Positions 29,745-46,719 of a stretch of 64,000 bases of DNA are shown here, piece by piece. The translations under genes were made by a program, and so were the position numbers. Each line of letters begins with the position of its first letter. Position 1 is the stretch's first letter. The stretch comes from Cacajao melanocephalus. Taxonomy: Eukaryota > Chordata > Mammalia > Primates > Pitheciidae. Location: assembly GCA_963573385.1 (NCBI GenBank), contig CAUYLG010027018.1, forward strand, positions 62,001 through 126,000. Reading direction: 5' to 3'. The notes beneath the pieces are model-generated. The model saw nothing but the letters and a program-made list of their open reading frames with translations. It made no database searches and was not told the DNA's origin.

Positions 29745-30261
29745 AAAAATTTTTATCTGGTAAAACTATATTCAGCAATGAAGTAGAAATTAAGACACTC
29801 CCAGACTAACAAAAACTGCAGAAATTTGTCACTAGTAGATCAGCCCTACAGACACTGCTAAAAGGAGTCCTTCAGGCTGACATGAAAGGACAGCATACAG
29901 TAATTTGAAGTCATATGAAGAAAGAACATCAGTAAAGGTATTATAACTACATAGGCAAAGGTATTATAAGTACAAAAGCCAGCATTATGGCATTTTTGCT
30001 TTGTAAATCCCTTTTTTGTATGATTTAAAAGACAAGTGCATAAACAATAGTTATAAATAAATGTTAATCAGCACAAAATGCATGAAGATGTAGTTTGTAG
30101 CAATAGCAACATGAAGGAGGGATGAAACGATGTAGGAACAAAGTTCTGTATGCTATTGAAACTAACCTGGTATAAATTCAAACTTGATTGTTATAAATTA
30201 TAATGTTAACTGTAATCCTCAGGATAATCACTAAGAAAATAACTAAAAAATATAAAGTAGA

Positions 30262-30831
<570 letters not shown>

Positions 30832-31211
30832 TCATCAAAATAAAAACTTTTGTGCACCTAAAGACCCTATCAAGAAAATGAAAAGACAACCTTTGGAATA
30901 GGAGAAATTATTGGAAATCATCTATCTGATGAGTTAATATCTCTAATACATGAAGAACCCTTACAATTCAACAAGAAAAAAGACAAGCAAACCAAATAAA
31001 AAATAAGCAAGGGACATGAATAGATATTTCTTCAAATAAGACATTCTAATGGCCAGTAAACACATAAAAATATGCTCATCATTAATCACAAAGGAGATGC
31101 AAATCAAAATCACAAGATACCACTTTATACCTATTAGGATGGTCATAATTTTCTGCTGTTGTTTTTGTGGTTTTGTTTTTAAGAATAGTTTTAATTTTTT
31201 AAAAAGTTTTT

Positions 31212-31627
<416 letters not shown>

Positions 31628-31848
31628 TAAACAAAGAAATACACACAAGAGTTAAGCAATTCCACTCCTAGGTGTTTACCCAAAAGAATTGAAAATAGGA
31701 GCTCAAAATTGAAAATAGGAACTAAAAATATTGTCATATTCTTAGCAGTATTATTCACAATAGCCAAAAGGTAGAAATAACCCAAATGCCCATTAACTGA
31801 TAAGTGGATAAACAAAAGTGGCATGCCCATATAATGGAATATTATTCA

Positions 31849-32169
<321 letters not shown>

Positions 32170-32933
32170 GAATTAAAATTCTGAAATACCTAGGAATACA
32201 GCTAACTACGGAGGTAAAAGATCTCTACAACAAGAATTACAAAACACTGCTCAACAAAATCAGAGATGACACGAACAAACGGAAAAATATTCCATGCTCA
32301 TGGATAGGATATCATTAAAATGGCTATACTGCCCAAAGAAATTTACAGGTTCAATGCTATTCCTATCAAACTAGTAATGACATTCTTCACAGAATTAGAA
32401 AAAAACTATGGTAAAATTCATAAAAAAACAAAAGAGAGCCCAAGTAGCCAAGACAGTCTTAAGCAAAAAGAACAAAGCCAGAGGTATCACACTACCTGAC
32501 TTCAACCTATACTACAGGGCTACAGTAACCAAAACAGCATGGTACTAGTGCAAAAACAGACACATAGACCAATGGAACAGAAGACAGCTCAGAAATAATG
32601 CCACACACCTACAATCATCTGATCTTTGACAAAGCTGACAAAACAAGCAATGGTGAACAGACCTTCATTCAATAAATGGTGCTGGGATAACTGCCTAGTC
32701 ATATACAGAAGATTGAAACTGGACCCCTACCTTACACTACATACAAAAATCAACTCAAGAGAAATTAAAGACTTAAATGTAAAACCTAAAACGATAAAAA
32801 TATTGGAAGATAATCTAGGAAGTACCATTCTGGACATAGGACTTGGCAAAGATTTCACAACAAAAATGCCAAAAGCAATTGCAACAAAAACAAAACTTGA
32901 CAAATGGGATCTGTTAATAATTAAACTAGGCTG

Positions 32934-33240
32934 AGCACAGTGGCTCACACCTGTAATCCCAGCACTTTGGGAGGCTGAGGCAGGCAGTTCACCTGAGGTT
33001 GGGAGTTTGAGACCAGCCTGGCCAATGTGGTGAAACCCCTTCTCTATTAATAACACACACACAAAAAATGAGCTGGGCATGGCAGGTGCCTGTAATCCCA
33101 GCTACTTGGCAGGCTAAGGCAGGAGAATCACTTGAACTTGGGAGGCAGAGGTTTCAGTGAGCTGAGATCATGCCATTGCACTCCAGCCTGGGCAACAAGA
33201 GCAAAGCTCCATCTCAAAAAATAAAATAATAATAATAATA
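32934..33240 (+). mobile_element. Alu SINE with target-site duplication, in L1
   Basis: TAATAATTAAACTA flanks both ends (about 32918 and 33233). The tail is AAAATAAAATAATAATAATAAT. Confidence 0.93.
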
Positions 33241-33521
33241 ATTAAACTAAAAAGCTTCTGCACAACAAAAGAAACTATCAACAGAGTAAACAGACAACCT
33301 ACAGAATGGGAAGAAACATTTGCAAACTATGCATTCAACGAAGTTATAATACAAAGAATCTATAAGGGACTTAAACAAATGTACAAGACAAAAAAAAAAA
33401 GCAAAAAAAAAAAAGGAAAAAAAAAACAGTCCCACTTAAAAGTGGGCAAAGGACATTAACAGTCACTTTTTAAAGGAAGACATGCATGTTGCCAACAAGC
33501 ATATAAAGAAATGCTCCATGT

Positions 33522-33895
33522 TGGATGAACCTAGAAACCATCATTCTCAGCAAACTGACACAAGAACAGAAAACCAAATACTGCATGTTTTCACTCATAG
33601 GCAGGTGATGAACAATGAGAATACTTGGGCACAGGGAAGGGAACAACACTCACAGGGATAGGGGTGGAGGGGAAGGGAGGGGAGACAGCCGAGGGTGGGG
33701 GCGGGGAGGAGGGGGAGGGATAACACTGGGAGAAATACCTGACATAGGTATTTCCACATAGGTGGTGGGGGGGAATGGAGACAGCAAACCATCATGGCAT
33801 GTATGGACCTATACAACAGTCCTGCAGGATGCAGGATGTGCACATGTACCCCAGAGCCCAAATACAACAACAAAAAAAAAAAAAAAAAAAAAGAA
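33522..33895 (+). mobile_element. Short 5'-truncated L1 3' end inserted in L1
   Basis: TTGGATGAACCTAGAAACCATC through ATGTACCCCAGAGCCCAAATA and an A tail, flanked by a perfect 17-bp duplication (33505-33521 and 33896-33912). It carries a G-rich 3' UTR segment. Confidence 0.93.
33661..33719 (+). repeat. G-rich polypurine tract with G-quadruplex potential
   Basis: At least ten runs of three or more G within 60 bases, separated mostly by A, in the 3' UTR of the short L1. G-rich 3' UTR tracts are known in L1. Confidence 0.9.
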
Positions 33896-34000
33896 AAAGA
33901 AATGCTCCATGTCACTAATCATTAGAGAAATACAAATCAAAACCACAGTGAGATACCATCTCAAACCAGTCAGAATGGCTATTATCAAAAAGCAAAAAGA

Positions 34001-34264
34001 GTCAGGCGCAGTGCTCATGCCTGTAATCCCAGCACTTTGGAAGGTAAAGGAGGGTGGATTGCTTGAGGTCAGGAGTTCAAGACAGCCTGGCCAACACGGT
34101 GAAACCCCATCTCTGCTAAAAATACAAAAATTAGCCAGGCAAGGTGACACATGCCTGTAATCTCATGAGGCATGAGAATCACTTGAACCCAGGAGGCAGA
34201 GGTTGCAGTGAGCTGAGATCACACCACTGTACTCCAGTCTGGGCAACAGAGGGAGACTTTTCTC

Positions 34265-34301
<37 letters not shown>

Positions 34302-34302
34302 T
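34001..34302 (+). mobile_element. Alu SINE with (GAAAA)n tail
   Basis: GTCAGGCGCAGTGCTCATG onward; the right monomer lacks about 15 bp (CTACTCAGGAGGC region). The tail is A16 then GAAAA units. Confidence 0.92.
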
Positions 34303-35007
34303 AACAGATGCTGGCGAAGTTGCAGAGAAAAGGGAACATTTATATACTGCTGGTAGGAGTGTAAGTTAGTTTAGCCATTGTGGAAAGTAGCGCAGAAATT
34401 GCTTGAAAAATGTAAAACAGAATTACCATTTGACGCAGCAATCCCATTATTGGGTATACACCCAAAGGAAAACGCATTGTTCTCCCATAAAGACAGATGC
34501 ATGTGCATGTTCACTGCAGCACTATTCACAATAGCAAAGACATGGAATCAACCTACATGCCCATCAATGGTAGACTGGATTTTTAAAATGTGGTACATAT
34601 ACACCACAGAATACTATACAGCCATAAAAAAGAACGAGATTATGTCTTTTGCAGCAACACGCATAGAGCTGGAGGTCATTACCCTAAGCTAAGTAACATG
34701 GGAACAGAAAACCAAACACTACGAGTTCTCATTTCTAAGTGGGAGCTAAACAATGACAATACATAGATACTAGAAGGGCAACAACAGGCACTTGGGCCTT
34801 TCTGAGGGTGGAAGATAAGAGGAGGAAGAGGATCAGAAGATACACCTATTGGGTAACTATGTTTATTACCTGGGTGATGGAATTATCTGTACACCAAACC
34901 CCTGTGAAACACAGTGTACTTGTATAGCAAACCTGCACATATACCCCGAACCTAAAAGTTAAAAAAAAAGAATTGAAATTCTCAGAGATACGTGTAACCT
35001 TGAAAAC

Positions 35008-35150
<143 letters not shown>

Positions 35151-35680
35151 ATTTCTTTTTAATAATCTGCCTGCACTTTATAGAAATTGGTACCTCTTTT
35201 TCCTATACCTGTACTACGTAGCATTGATCAGTATAAATAACTTGTTCACAATTTCGTATCCTCTGATAAAATGAGTACTTTTCAAGAGTATATAGTCATA
35301 TAAATCAGGTAATGATTCAAAATGTGTTGAATCATATGCCCCTGTGCTGTTCTCCCACTCATTCCTTTGGTTTTATGCCTCCTACTCTGCATAATCTGTT
35401 CTGATCTCTCAGATTAAAGATCATGCTGAGGTTCTGGTAGCCTCAGCTGGTCCTTCATGCCACACACAAAATTCTTTTAAAATAATCTTCTAATTATTAG
35501 TTTAGCCTCTGTCCCTCTGGAGATTATGTAATTTCCCCAAAGGCACAGACTTGCTCCCATCTCAGGAACAGGTCCCAGTATCACAGAGGCACATCATGAA
35601 TTGCTTAATAATGGATGAATAAATATGTTTAACACACACAGAACTTTTTTATGAGAAAAGGACCTTACAATTATTATTAT
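35151..35680. other. Interval with no recognised feature
   Basis: AT-rich, no confident repeat or gene; MIR/L2 traces are possible. Confidence 0.35.
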
Positions 35681-36257
<577 letters not shown>

Positions 36258-36539
36258 GGACCTTATAATTTAAAAAATTTTTTCTTATTTCTGGTTTGAA
36301 TGATGAATGATGATGGAGAAGAGGGTGCATACTATTAAGGAAGGAATGAAGGAACCTGAGTTTCTTGAACTTGAGAGCTTAATTTTCTCTCAGAACCTTG
36401 TCAACTGAATAGCCTTTCTCATTTTATTAGAACAAGGCTTACCTCTCCTTTTGTGTAACTATGGTTTCTCATTTTTGTGTCCTGGGTTTCAAGAGCATTG
36501 GCTAATGCTTTCCTACTTTCATAAATAAAGGGTAATGCT

Positions 36540-36960
36540 GATAAAATAGCCCCAAAGTGGAAACAATCAAAATGTCTTTCAATGTGTAAATGGTTAAACC
36601 AACTGGCACATCCAAACCATGGAATACTACCAAGTTTTGAAAGGAAATCAAACTGTTGATAAACCCAACTCAGGTGGATCTCAAGGGTATCATATGAGTA
36701 AAACAAACAAACAAAAAACTGATCTACTCTATGGTTCCACTTATTTAACATTCTCACTACGACACATTACAGAGAGGAAAGACAGATGAGTGGTTGCCAG
36801 GTAGAGTGGAAGAAAGGGGCAGCGTAACTGAAAAGGGAGCTGTTGGGTGATCGCATGTTCTGTCATGAAGTAGAGGTGTGCACTTGTGCAGGAACCTCCG
36901 CATGTGACGCAACGGCATAGAACTATCCACATATTTATAAATCATCTATTCAGTAAGAGA
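36540..36960 (+). mobile_element. Old L1 3' end
   Basis: TGTCTTTCAATGTGTAAATGG, CCATGGAATACTACCAAG, TGAGTGGTTGCCAGG and a decayed 3' UTR. Confidence 0.65.
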
Positions 36961-37024
36961 CATATCTAGAATATATAAAGAACTCTAGCAATCTAATTTT
37001 AGACCATTTCCATCATCCCCATGA

Positions 37025-37294
37025 TAAACTTTGCCCAGACTGGAGTGCAGTGGTGTGATCTCGACTCACTGCAACTTCCACCTCCCGAGTTCAAGCAATT
37101 CTCCTGTCTCAGCCTTCTGAGTAGCTGGGATTACAGGTGCATGCCACCACGCCCAGCTAAATTTTTTGTATTTTTAGTAGAGATGGGGTTTCACCATGTT
37201 GGCCATGCTGGTCTTGAACCCCTGACTTCGTGATCTGCTCACCTCGGCCTCTCAAAGTGCTGAGATTACAGGAGTGAGCCACTGTGCTCGGCCA
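37025..37294 (-). mobile_element. Alu SINE, antisense, tail lost
   Basis: TTGCCCAGACTGGAGTGCAG through GAGCCACTGTGCTCGGCC. Confidence 0.92.
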
Positions 37295-37449
37295 AGTTTT
37301 GAAATACTAATTGAAGAAATACATTTGATTTTTGGTATATTGATTTTATATCCTGTGAATTGAGTGAACTTATTCTTGTAGTTTTATAGTGAACTGTTCA
37401 TAATTTTCTACATACAAAGTCATGTCATCTGGAAATGCAGTTTTGTAAC

Positions 37450-38051
37450 TGCCTCCACCCAATGGGTTATGCCTGCCCGGGGCACAATAAAGACCACAGC
37501 AGTGCAGTAAAGAAAGAGTTTGACACGAGGCCAGCCATATCTTGTGAGAGAAAGAGTTATTACTCAAATCAGTCTCCCCCAGAATTTGGGGATTGGGGTT
37601 TTTAAGGATAATTTGGTGGGTAGGGGGTCAGAAAGTAGGCAGCGCTGATTGGGTCAAAGATGAAATCTTAGGGAGTCAAAGCTGTTCTCTTGTGCTAAGT
37701 CAGTGCCTGGGTGGGGACCACAAGACCAGGCAAGCTAATTTATTGATCTGGGTGGTGCACTGGAATGCAGGGTCTGCAAAATATCTCAAGCACTCATCTC
37801 GGGTTTTACAACAGTGACTCCTAAATCATAATTTCTAATCTTGTGACTAATTTGTTAGTCCTGCAAAGGCAGTCTAGTCTCCAGCCAACAAGGGGGTTTG
37901 TTTTGGGAAAGGGCTCTTACTGTCTTTGTTTCAAACTAAAACTATAAACTCAGTTCCTCCCAAAGTTAGTTCAGCCTACATCCAGGAATAAACAAGAACA
38001 GTTCTTGCCGGTTAGAAGCAAAATGAAGACAGTTAGGTCAGATCTCTTTCA
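37450..38051 (-). mobile_element. Solo LTR (ERV1-like), antisense
   Basis: About 600 bp unlike the flanking L1, with TG at its left edge and CA at its right edge on the + strand. It contains CTAATTTGTTAGTCCTGCAAAGG and CTCCCAAAGTTAGTTCAGCC. TGTAA occurs at both boundaries (37445 and about 38053). The family is not named with confidence. Confidence 0.65.
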
Positions 38052-38729
38052 CTGTAATGATTATGTTACAGTTTTTGCAAAGGCGGTTTCGGTTGTACTT
38101 CCTAATTTTCTAGATGCCTTTTTGTTTTCTTGTCTAAACACTCTGGATAGAACCTCCAGGATAATGTTGAATAGATGTGGTAAGAGTAAACATCTTATTT
38201 CTGATTTTAAGATAAAATCATTTAGTCTTTCACTATTATTATGTTAGCTATAGAATTTTCATAGATGCTCTTATCATGTTGAAGAAAGTCTTTTCTTTCT
38301 TAGTTTGTTGAAGTTTTTAACCAATCAATAGGTATGGAATTTTTTCAAATGCTTTTTTGCATCTATTCTAGTGAGCATGTTTTTCGTCTTTTATTAATAA
38401 AACGTATTATAGCAACTGATTTTCTGATATTAAACCAGCCTTGCATTCTTAGGATAAGTCTTATTTAGTCAAACCGTATAATCCTTTTTATATGTTGCCG
38501 GATTTGGTTTCCTAGTACTTTGTTAAGAGTTTCTTGGCATCTTAATGTCTGGACAATATTGGTCTGCACTTATTTTATGTGTCTAGTTTCAGCAACAGGT
38601 AATACTGCCTCATAGAATCAAGTGGGAAGCTTTCTTTCCTCTACATTCTGGTAGATTTTGTGAAAGATTTGTAAGCAATTTTTGTTCAATGTTGGGTAGA
38701 ATATGCCAGTGAAATTTTCTGAGCCTTGA

Positions 38730-39086
<357 letters not shown>

Positions 39087-39532
39087 CTCTATTTCTTCTT
39101 ATGTCAGTTTCATTGTGTGTCTTGGAATTTGCTCATTTCACATAAGTTGACTAATTTGTTGGCATGCAGTTATTCACAGTATTTTTTAAATAATGTTTGT
39201 AACTTCTGTAAGATTGGTGGCGATGTCCATGTTTTCATTCTTGATTTTAATAATTTGAGTCTTCACTGTTTTTTCTTGGTCAGTTAACTAAGGTTTGTCA
39301 ATTTCTTGATCTTTTCAAAAAACTAACTTTTGGTTTTACTGATTTCTTCTATTTCCTATTTATTATTTCCTTCTTTCTGATTGCTTTGGGTTTGTTGTTC
39401 TTTTTCCACTTTCCAAAAGTATAAAGTTATTGATTTGAGATCTTCTTTTCTAATATAGGAGCTTACATCTATTCCCTGTACATTGTTTTCACTGTATCCC
39501 AGAAATTTTGATACTTTTTAAAAATTTTTCTT

Positions 39533-39821
39533 CCTTTTTTAAGATGAGTCTCACTCTGTTGCCCAGGCTAGAGTGCAGTGGCGTGACCACGGCTCACTGC
39601 AATCTTGCCCTTTCAGGCTCAAGTGAATCACCCACCCCAGTCTCCCAAGTAGCTAGGACAATGAGCATATGCTACCATGCTTGACTAATTTTTTTTTTTT
39701 TTTTGAGACGGGAGTCTCACTATGTTGCTAGGGTAGCCTTGAACTCTTGGGCTCAAGTGGTCCTCCTGCCTTAGCCTCCCAAAATGCTGGGATTACAGGC
39801 ATGAGCCACCACACCAGGCTC
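39533..39821 (-). mobile_element. Alu SINE (old class), antisense
   Basis: GATGAGTCTCACTCTGTTGC through GAGCCACCACACCAGGC; the middle has an expanded T16 run. Confidence 0.9.
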
Positions 39822-40167
39822 TTGTATTTAATTTTCATTCATCTCAAATAATTTTATAATTTCTATTATTTTTTTTAATCCATTGGTAACACAGTGCATC
39901 ATTTAATTCTTACATATTTGTGTTTCCCAAAATATTTATGTTTGTATTGTGGCCTGAGAAAATAGTCTGCATGATTTTAGTTCTTTTAAAATTTTTGAGA
40001 CTTGTTTTATGGCCAAGCATATGGTCTATCCTGAAGAATGTTCCATATGCACTTAACAAGATGTCTAGTCTGCTACTGTTGTTAGAATGTTCTATAGGCA
40101 TTCAATAATATTGTTCAAGTGTTCTACATTCTTGCTAATTTTTTGTCCAGGTTTTATCTACTATAAA

Positions 40168-40465
40168 GAGTGGAGTGGCCGGCGCAGTGGCTCACGCCTG
40201 CAATCCTACCACTTTGGGAGGCTGAGGGGGGTGGATCACTTGAGTTCGAGACCAGCCTGGCCAACATGGTGAAACTCCATCTCTATTCAAAATACAAAAA
40301 TTATTTGGGCATGGCAGCATGCACCTGTTATCCCAGCTACTCTGGAGGCTGAGGCAGTAGAATCACTTGAACCTGGGAGGCGGAAGTTGCAGTGAGATGA
40401 GATCATGCCACTGGCACTCAAGCCTGGGTGAGAGTGAGACTCCGACTCGAAAAAAAAAAAAAAAG
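40168..40465 (+). mobile_element. Alu SINE with target-site duplication
   Basis: GGCCGGCGCAGTGGCTCACG to A15. AGAGTGGA occurs before the head and after the tail, and the antisense L1 resumes. Confidence 0.93.
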
Positions 40466-40544
40466 AGAGGGAGAGTGGAATACTGAAGTCTTCATTTGTT
40501 TTGTTGAATTTTCTGTTTCTCCCTTCAATTACCTTCTCATTATT

Positions 40545-41140
40545 CTTAACAGCAAACCTAGAGTGATCTCTTACAAAAATAGGGATTACGTCACTCCTCT
40601 TCAAAACCCTTTACTGCCTTCATATCTCACTCAGAATAAAAATCAAAGTACCTGCAATATCAAAACGTCTCACAAAATGTGCTTCATTACCTCTCCCTGC
40701 ATTCTGCACTACCCTCCTTCTCCTGTTACCCAGCCCCTGACCTCCCACCCCCTTGCTTAAATGTATCACTTTGTCCACAGGATCTTTGTGTTTGTTCTCT
40801 GTAATACTCATCTCTCAGATACCTGCATGGCTCCCTTCCTCACTTTCTTCAGGTATTTGTTCAAATGTCCTTCTCGGTGAGGTCTTTTCTGCTCACTCTA
40901 TGTTAAATGGTAACGTTTGCTCATTTCCCCTTTCTTCATTTTTTTCTCCATGACACTTTTCTCCATCTGTCATAATGTATGTATTGTAATCATGTAACTA
41001 ATGTAATATTTATTGTCTTTTCTCACTAGAATGTAAATTTCAAGTGCATAGGGACGTCTGTTTTATTCTCATGTATCTTCAGCACAGTGCCTGTCACACA
41101 GGTGGCCAATAAATGTATGCTTCATGAACAAATGAATGCC
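40545..41140 (+). mobile_element. L2 (LINE-2) 3' end
   Basis: Clear L2 order: ACTCAGAATAAAAATCAAAGT, CTTCAGGTATTTGTTCAAATGTCC, CACTAGAATGTAAATTTCAAG, CAGTGCCTGTCACACAGG and CCAATAAATGTATGCTTCATGAA. Confidence 0.85.
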
Positions 41141-41339
41141 CTGAGAACTGCTTGAGGAAACCAGTCAGCTGGGAAGTAGACTAAGTCAGATTCAATGGTT
41201 AATCTCAAATGAACCCTAAACACTAATTCTTTCTGTAAGTCTCTGCAACTGTGAACAATCATTTTCTTAAAATTCTGTCGTTCTATTAAAATTACCTGTA
41301 ATAACACTGATATTGTTGAGCTAGCTCATTGCTCCCTTC

Positions 41340-41465
41340 CACTTTCATCTTTTCCTTCTCTCTTTCCAAATATTTCTTGAGCACTTGCTATCTGCTAAGG
41401 ACTGGATATAAAGTGGTGACCCTACAGTGACAAAGCCCACACCCTTATGAAATTTGCAGTATAAT
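41340..41465 (-). mobile_element. L2 relic, antisense
   Basis: AATATTTCTTGAGCACTTGC, AGGACTGGATATAAAGTGGTGA and CCTTATGAAATTTGCAGT match the complement of the L2 3' end. Confidence 0.6.
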
Positions 41466-41643
41466 TATCTGAAATTCACCATGCCAAAGTTACTCAGACC
41501 ACTCTGTCCCTACAGGTTCTTTAACCAATTTACTTTTCAGTTTCAAGCATCTTCTCCTAGATAGACCAAAATTAAATAGACGTCTAGTGAACAATTTACA
41601 TTAAACCTTGCCAAATTCATGCAGATAAGTCAGCTTTCAAATA

Positions 41644-41932
41644 CAGTCAGCCCTCCACATCATGGGTTGCACATCTGTGGATTCTAACAATATTTTATGG
41701 AAAATATTTGGAAAAAAATTAAAAATGGCAATATAATAAACATAATACATATAATAATTTTTTACATAACATTGAACTACATATTAATGTAGAGATGATT
41801 TAAACTATTAAGAGCATGTGTGTAGGTTATATGCAAATACAATGCCATTTTGTATTAAGGACTTGAGCATTCATGAATTTTGGTATCTCATTAGTTCTGG
41901 AAGCAATTCCCCCAGATACTGAGAGAGGACTG
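41644..41932. mobile_element. MER2-type Tigger MITE
   Basis: Starts CAGTCAGCCCTCCACATC after TA and ends GAGAGAGGACTG before TA, the expected TA target duplication; GGATTCTAACAATATTTTATGG lies inside. Confidence 0.8.
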
Positions 41933-41954
41933 TACTACAGAAGTGAAAAGTTAA

Positions 41955-42272
<318 letters not shown>

Positions 42273-43249
42273 ACATCATGGGTATTTTTAAAATGAAGAA
42301 AATAATTGGTAGTAAAATTGCACTTAAGATTTTGAAATCTAAGTACAAATTAGTAGCATTAAACTAATGTCTGACAAATGTTCTTCAAATCACATTTTAT
42401 GCTCCAGCTACAAATCCCAGTGCAAAAACTTTTAAAGGCATTTTATATCAACTGTTGTGCAGAAATATTTTTATGGCATTGTGGTTCATTACGGTGGTAA
42501 AAGTTGTCATCAGTTTTCAAAAAATAAGGTCGATTTCAAAAATTCCTGGCATACATGAAACTTTAGCCAGAGTAATTTTTCTAATGGCTAAAAAGGTTTT
42601 CGTCTTTTGTCAGCAAGTACTGTAGTCAAAATATTTCAACCGCAGATTCTTCTTATTACATCAGAGGACAGCCAATTATCTGAATGATGGCTCGAAGGTA
42701 CAGAAAGGACACTATAGCAGTCAGCAGAAATATTTTAATCTACTTATCAGACATAAATCTAGTTGCTCACCTATTTCATTTGACAACCAGAAAGACTGCT
42801 TTGATAAAAATTTTGTGGGTTTCTTTTTAAACAAACATAACCAAATGCTAGTTCACTGACTTTCCCATAAAATTTTACCTGGTTGATTTGTAAGCAGTTT
42901 CACTAGAAATCTAAGGACATGACAAATATCAGTGAAGCAAAATCAGCAAAATTACAGGACAAATTAAAGTAAAAATCCTAGACTTCAGTTAGAGACAATT
43001 CAGCAAAGTTGTACTATGACCTGCCCAGAAACAAAGCAAAACAGAAATAATCCCATAAGTCTGTGTTCCTGGAAAACTTAGCAGAAGCAAGATCACCATG
43101 GGAACGTGTATATTTTGGTCTGGAACTCATCCAAATAATATAATAATCCAAGTTTGCTAAAAAAGGAGATTACTTTAGGAACTTCCAGTGAGAACCCTGG
43201 TTTTCCTCTGAGAGAGTCAAAGCAGAACCAGTAGAAGAAATAGTGGAAC
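42273..43249. other. 1-kb interval with no recognised repeat or gene
   Basis: AT-rich, Alu-free sequence with no frame longer than about 60 codons. One of the least repeat-like intervals of the window. Confidence 0.4.
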
Positions 43250-44640
43250 GGGGCAGTGCTTTTAAGCTTTTTGGTCTCGGGAAATTTTTACTTGTCAAAA
43301 AATTACTGAGGATCAATAACAACTTTTGCTTGTGTGATTTTATCTAATAATATTTACCATATCAGAAGTTAAAATGAAGAATTTTTATACTCATTAATTA
43401 TTCATAAAAATAATTTTTAAAATTCTACATATTAACATAAACAACATTTTATAACATTTTCCAGAAAAAAATGTAAGAAGTGTGGCATTGTTTTTAGTGT
43501 TTGCGATGTCTTTATTTAATGTCTAGCTTAATCAAAGATAACTAGATATTCACATCTGCTTTTGTGCTGAATCTATTGCCATATGCTGTTTGGCTGAAGT
43601 ACAGGAATATGAAGAAAATGCAGCCTCACACAGATGTTATAAAAGGGAGAGGTATTTTAGTAACCTTTCCAGATAACTGCAGCTATCCTTATTTGATCCT
43701 ATTCCAGTGCTTAAGTGTCAGATTTTTTAAAAGATTAGTTGCAGTTTGAAATCTGAAACCCTAGCAATGAAGTTTTCCTACTCTTCTACATTAAAACTTA
43801 TTTTTCTATCTTACACTTCAAATGGATGTTTTCTCATTTATTAGTTTGTAACATTATGTACTGGTCATTTGGAAAATATGGTTTACTCAGTTATGCAGAT
43901 TATCCAAATACTGACACATTTTTTATACAATGTAAAACAAAACAAATTTGTTAATATCATCACTGATCTCATTAGAAAAATAAGTTTTGGGGAGCTGTAA
44001 AGCTCACAGTTACGGATACAAGTTTTCCAAAATACAAATTTTCACTTAAAAGCTCAAATTTTCATTGGCAACAAACATTATCAGTTGTTTTCACTGACAT
44101 GGCAATCTGGATTAGTTCATTTTTCAAAAATGTCTGCCAAATATCCAAGTCTGAAGCACCATTGTTTGTCAATCTTTCAAATAAAAAGTGTTCAATGGAA
44201 TAAAGTGGTGGTGAAGTTCAGCTGTCAAGTTAAACAATAGCAAAGTACTTTTCCCCTAGCCAACCATCATACTGATTAGAAGGCACATTTCATTGCTGTA
44301 CTTCTCCTGCCTCGGCCTCTTAATGAATTTTATGCGACAAAGCGGGAAGTACAAAACACTTAAGATCATTAAGATGTGGACACTGGGCTCTAATGACCCT
44401 TGCCTGCAGCCCCAGCTACTAGACAGGCTGAGATGGGAGGATCACATGAGCCCAAGAGTTTGAGGTCAGCCTGATCAGCTAGTGAGACCCCGGCTCTAAA
44501 AAAGGGAAAAAAAAAAAAAAAGACTCAAGGGTAAAAAATTAAAAGTAAATCATGTCTTAGCATTATTATGAAAACAGTTTGGACTCACAGATCTCTTGCA
44601 AGTCTAAGACACTCAGGACTGCAAAGACCAGACTTCTGAG
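43250..44640. mobile_element. hAT-Charlie-like DNA transposon relic
   Basis: CAGTGCTTTTAAGCTTTTTGGTCTC near the start, AAATTACTGAGGATC, AACATAAACAACATTTTATAAC, GTGGCATTGTTTTTAGTG and TTAGCATTATTATGAAAACAG near the end follow a Charlie-family element as remembered. No transposase frame survives. Split by an Alu monomer at 44375. Confidence 0.6.
44375..44521 (+). mobile_element. Alu fragment inside the hAT relic
   Basis: CTTGCCTGCAGCCCCAGCTAC through GGCTCTAAAAAAGGG and an A run; a monomer-length, old element. Confidence 0.7.
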
Positions 44641-44689
44641 TAAGGCTGGGCTAGGAGGAGAGAAATGGTCAGGGACAGCAGGAAGGTGA

Positions 44690-44885
44690 CACTTTGTACT
44701 TACCAGCTGCCAGGTACTGGACAAAACAGAAAAGATGTTCTACGTTCCTTGTCTCATGTGGTAGTAGAAACCCAAATCCCTCTTAAACAAGTACCTGTAC
44801 CTCCATTTTAAGGGCAAAGAAACAGGCTTACAGAAAGCTCCAGAACAGAGCTGGAAGCTAGTCTGTTGGCTCCAATACTCTTGGC
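44690..44885 (+). mobile_element. MIR SINE
   Basis: GTACTTACCAGCTGCCAGGTAC, then CATTTTAAGGGCAAAGAAAC, AGGCTTACAGAAAGC, and CTGGAAGCTAGTCTGTTGGC. Confidence 0.6.
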
Positions 44886-44918
44886 TTTTTTTCAACAATG
44901 GAAAAAGATATCTTCTCT

Positions 44919-45216
44919 TCTTTTTTTTTGAGACAGTGTTTCACTCTTGTTGCCCAGGCTGGAGTGCAATGGTGCGATCTGGGCTCACTGCAACCTCGAC
45001 CTCCCTGGTTCAACCAAGCAATTCTCCTGCCTCAGCCTCCTGAGTAGCAAAGATTACAGGTGCCCACCACCACATCCAGCTAATTCCTTAATTTTTTTTA
45101 GTACAAACAGGGTTTTGCCACATTGGTCAGACTGGTCTTGAACTTCTGACCTCAGGTGATCCCCCTCCTCGGCCTCCCAAAGTGCTGGGATTATAGGTGT
45201 GAGCCATCATGCCCAA
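44919..45216 (-). mobile_element. Alu SINE, antisense
   Basis: TTTTTTTTTGAGACAGTGTTTC through GAGCCATCATGCCCAAGG. Confidence 0.92.

Positions 45217-46719
<1,503 letters not shown>

Larger units (their letters stand above)
32183..34969 (+). mobile_element. Younger L1, 5'-truncated, split by two Alus and another L1
   Basis: ORF2 C-terminal half and 3' UTR with modest decay: AAATACCTAGGAATACAGCTAA, CACTACCTGACTTCAACCTA, ATGGTGCTGGGATAACTG, CCAGCAATCCCATTATTGG in variant form, and the final TATACCCCGAACCTAAAAGTTAAA. Flanked by GAATTAAAATTCT (32170) and GAATTGAAATTCT (34970), a target-site duplication with one change. The reading frame is interrupted, so it encodes nothing intact. Confidence 0.88.

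Noticed and set aside
34378..34692. 104-codon frame resembling an ORF2 C terminus
   Set aside because: Real L1-derived coding relic, but only a fragment of a truncated, interrupted element; reported as L1 rather than as a gene.
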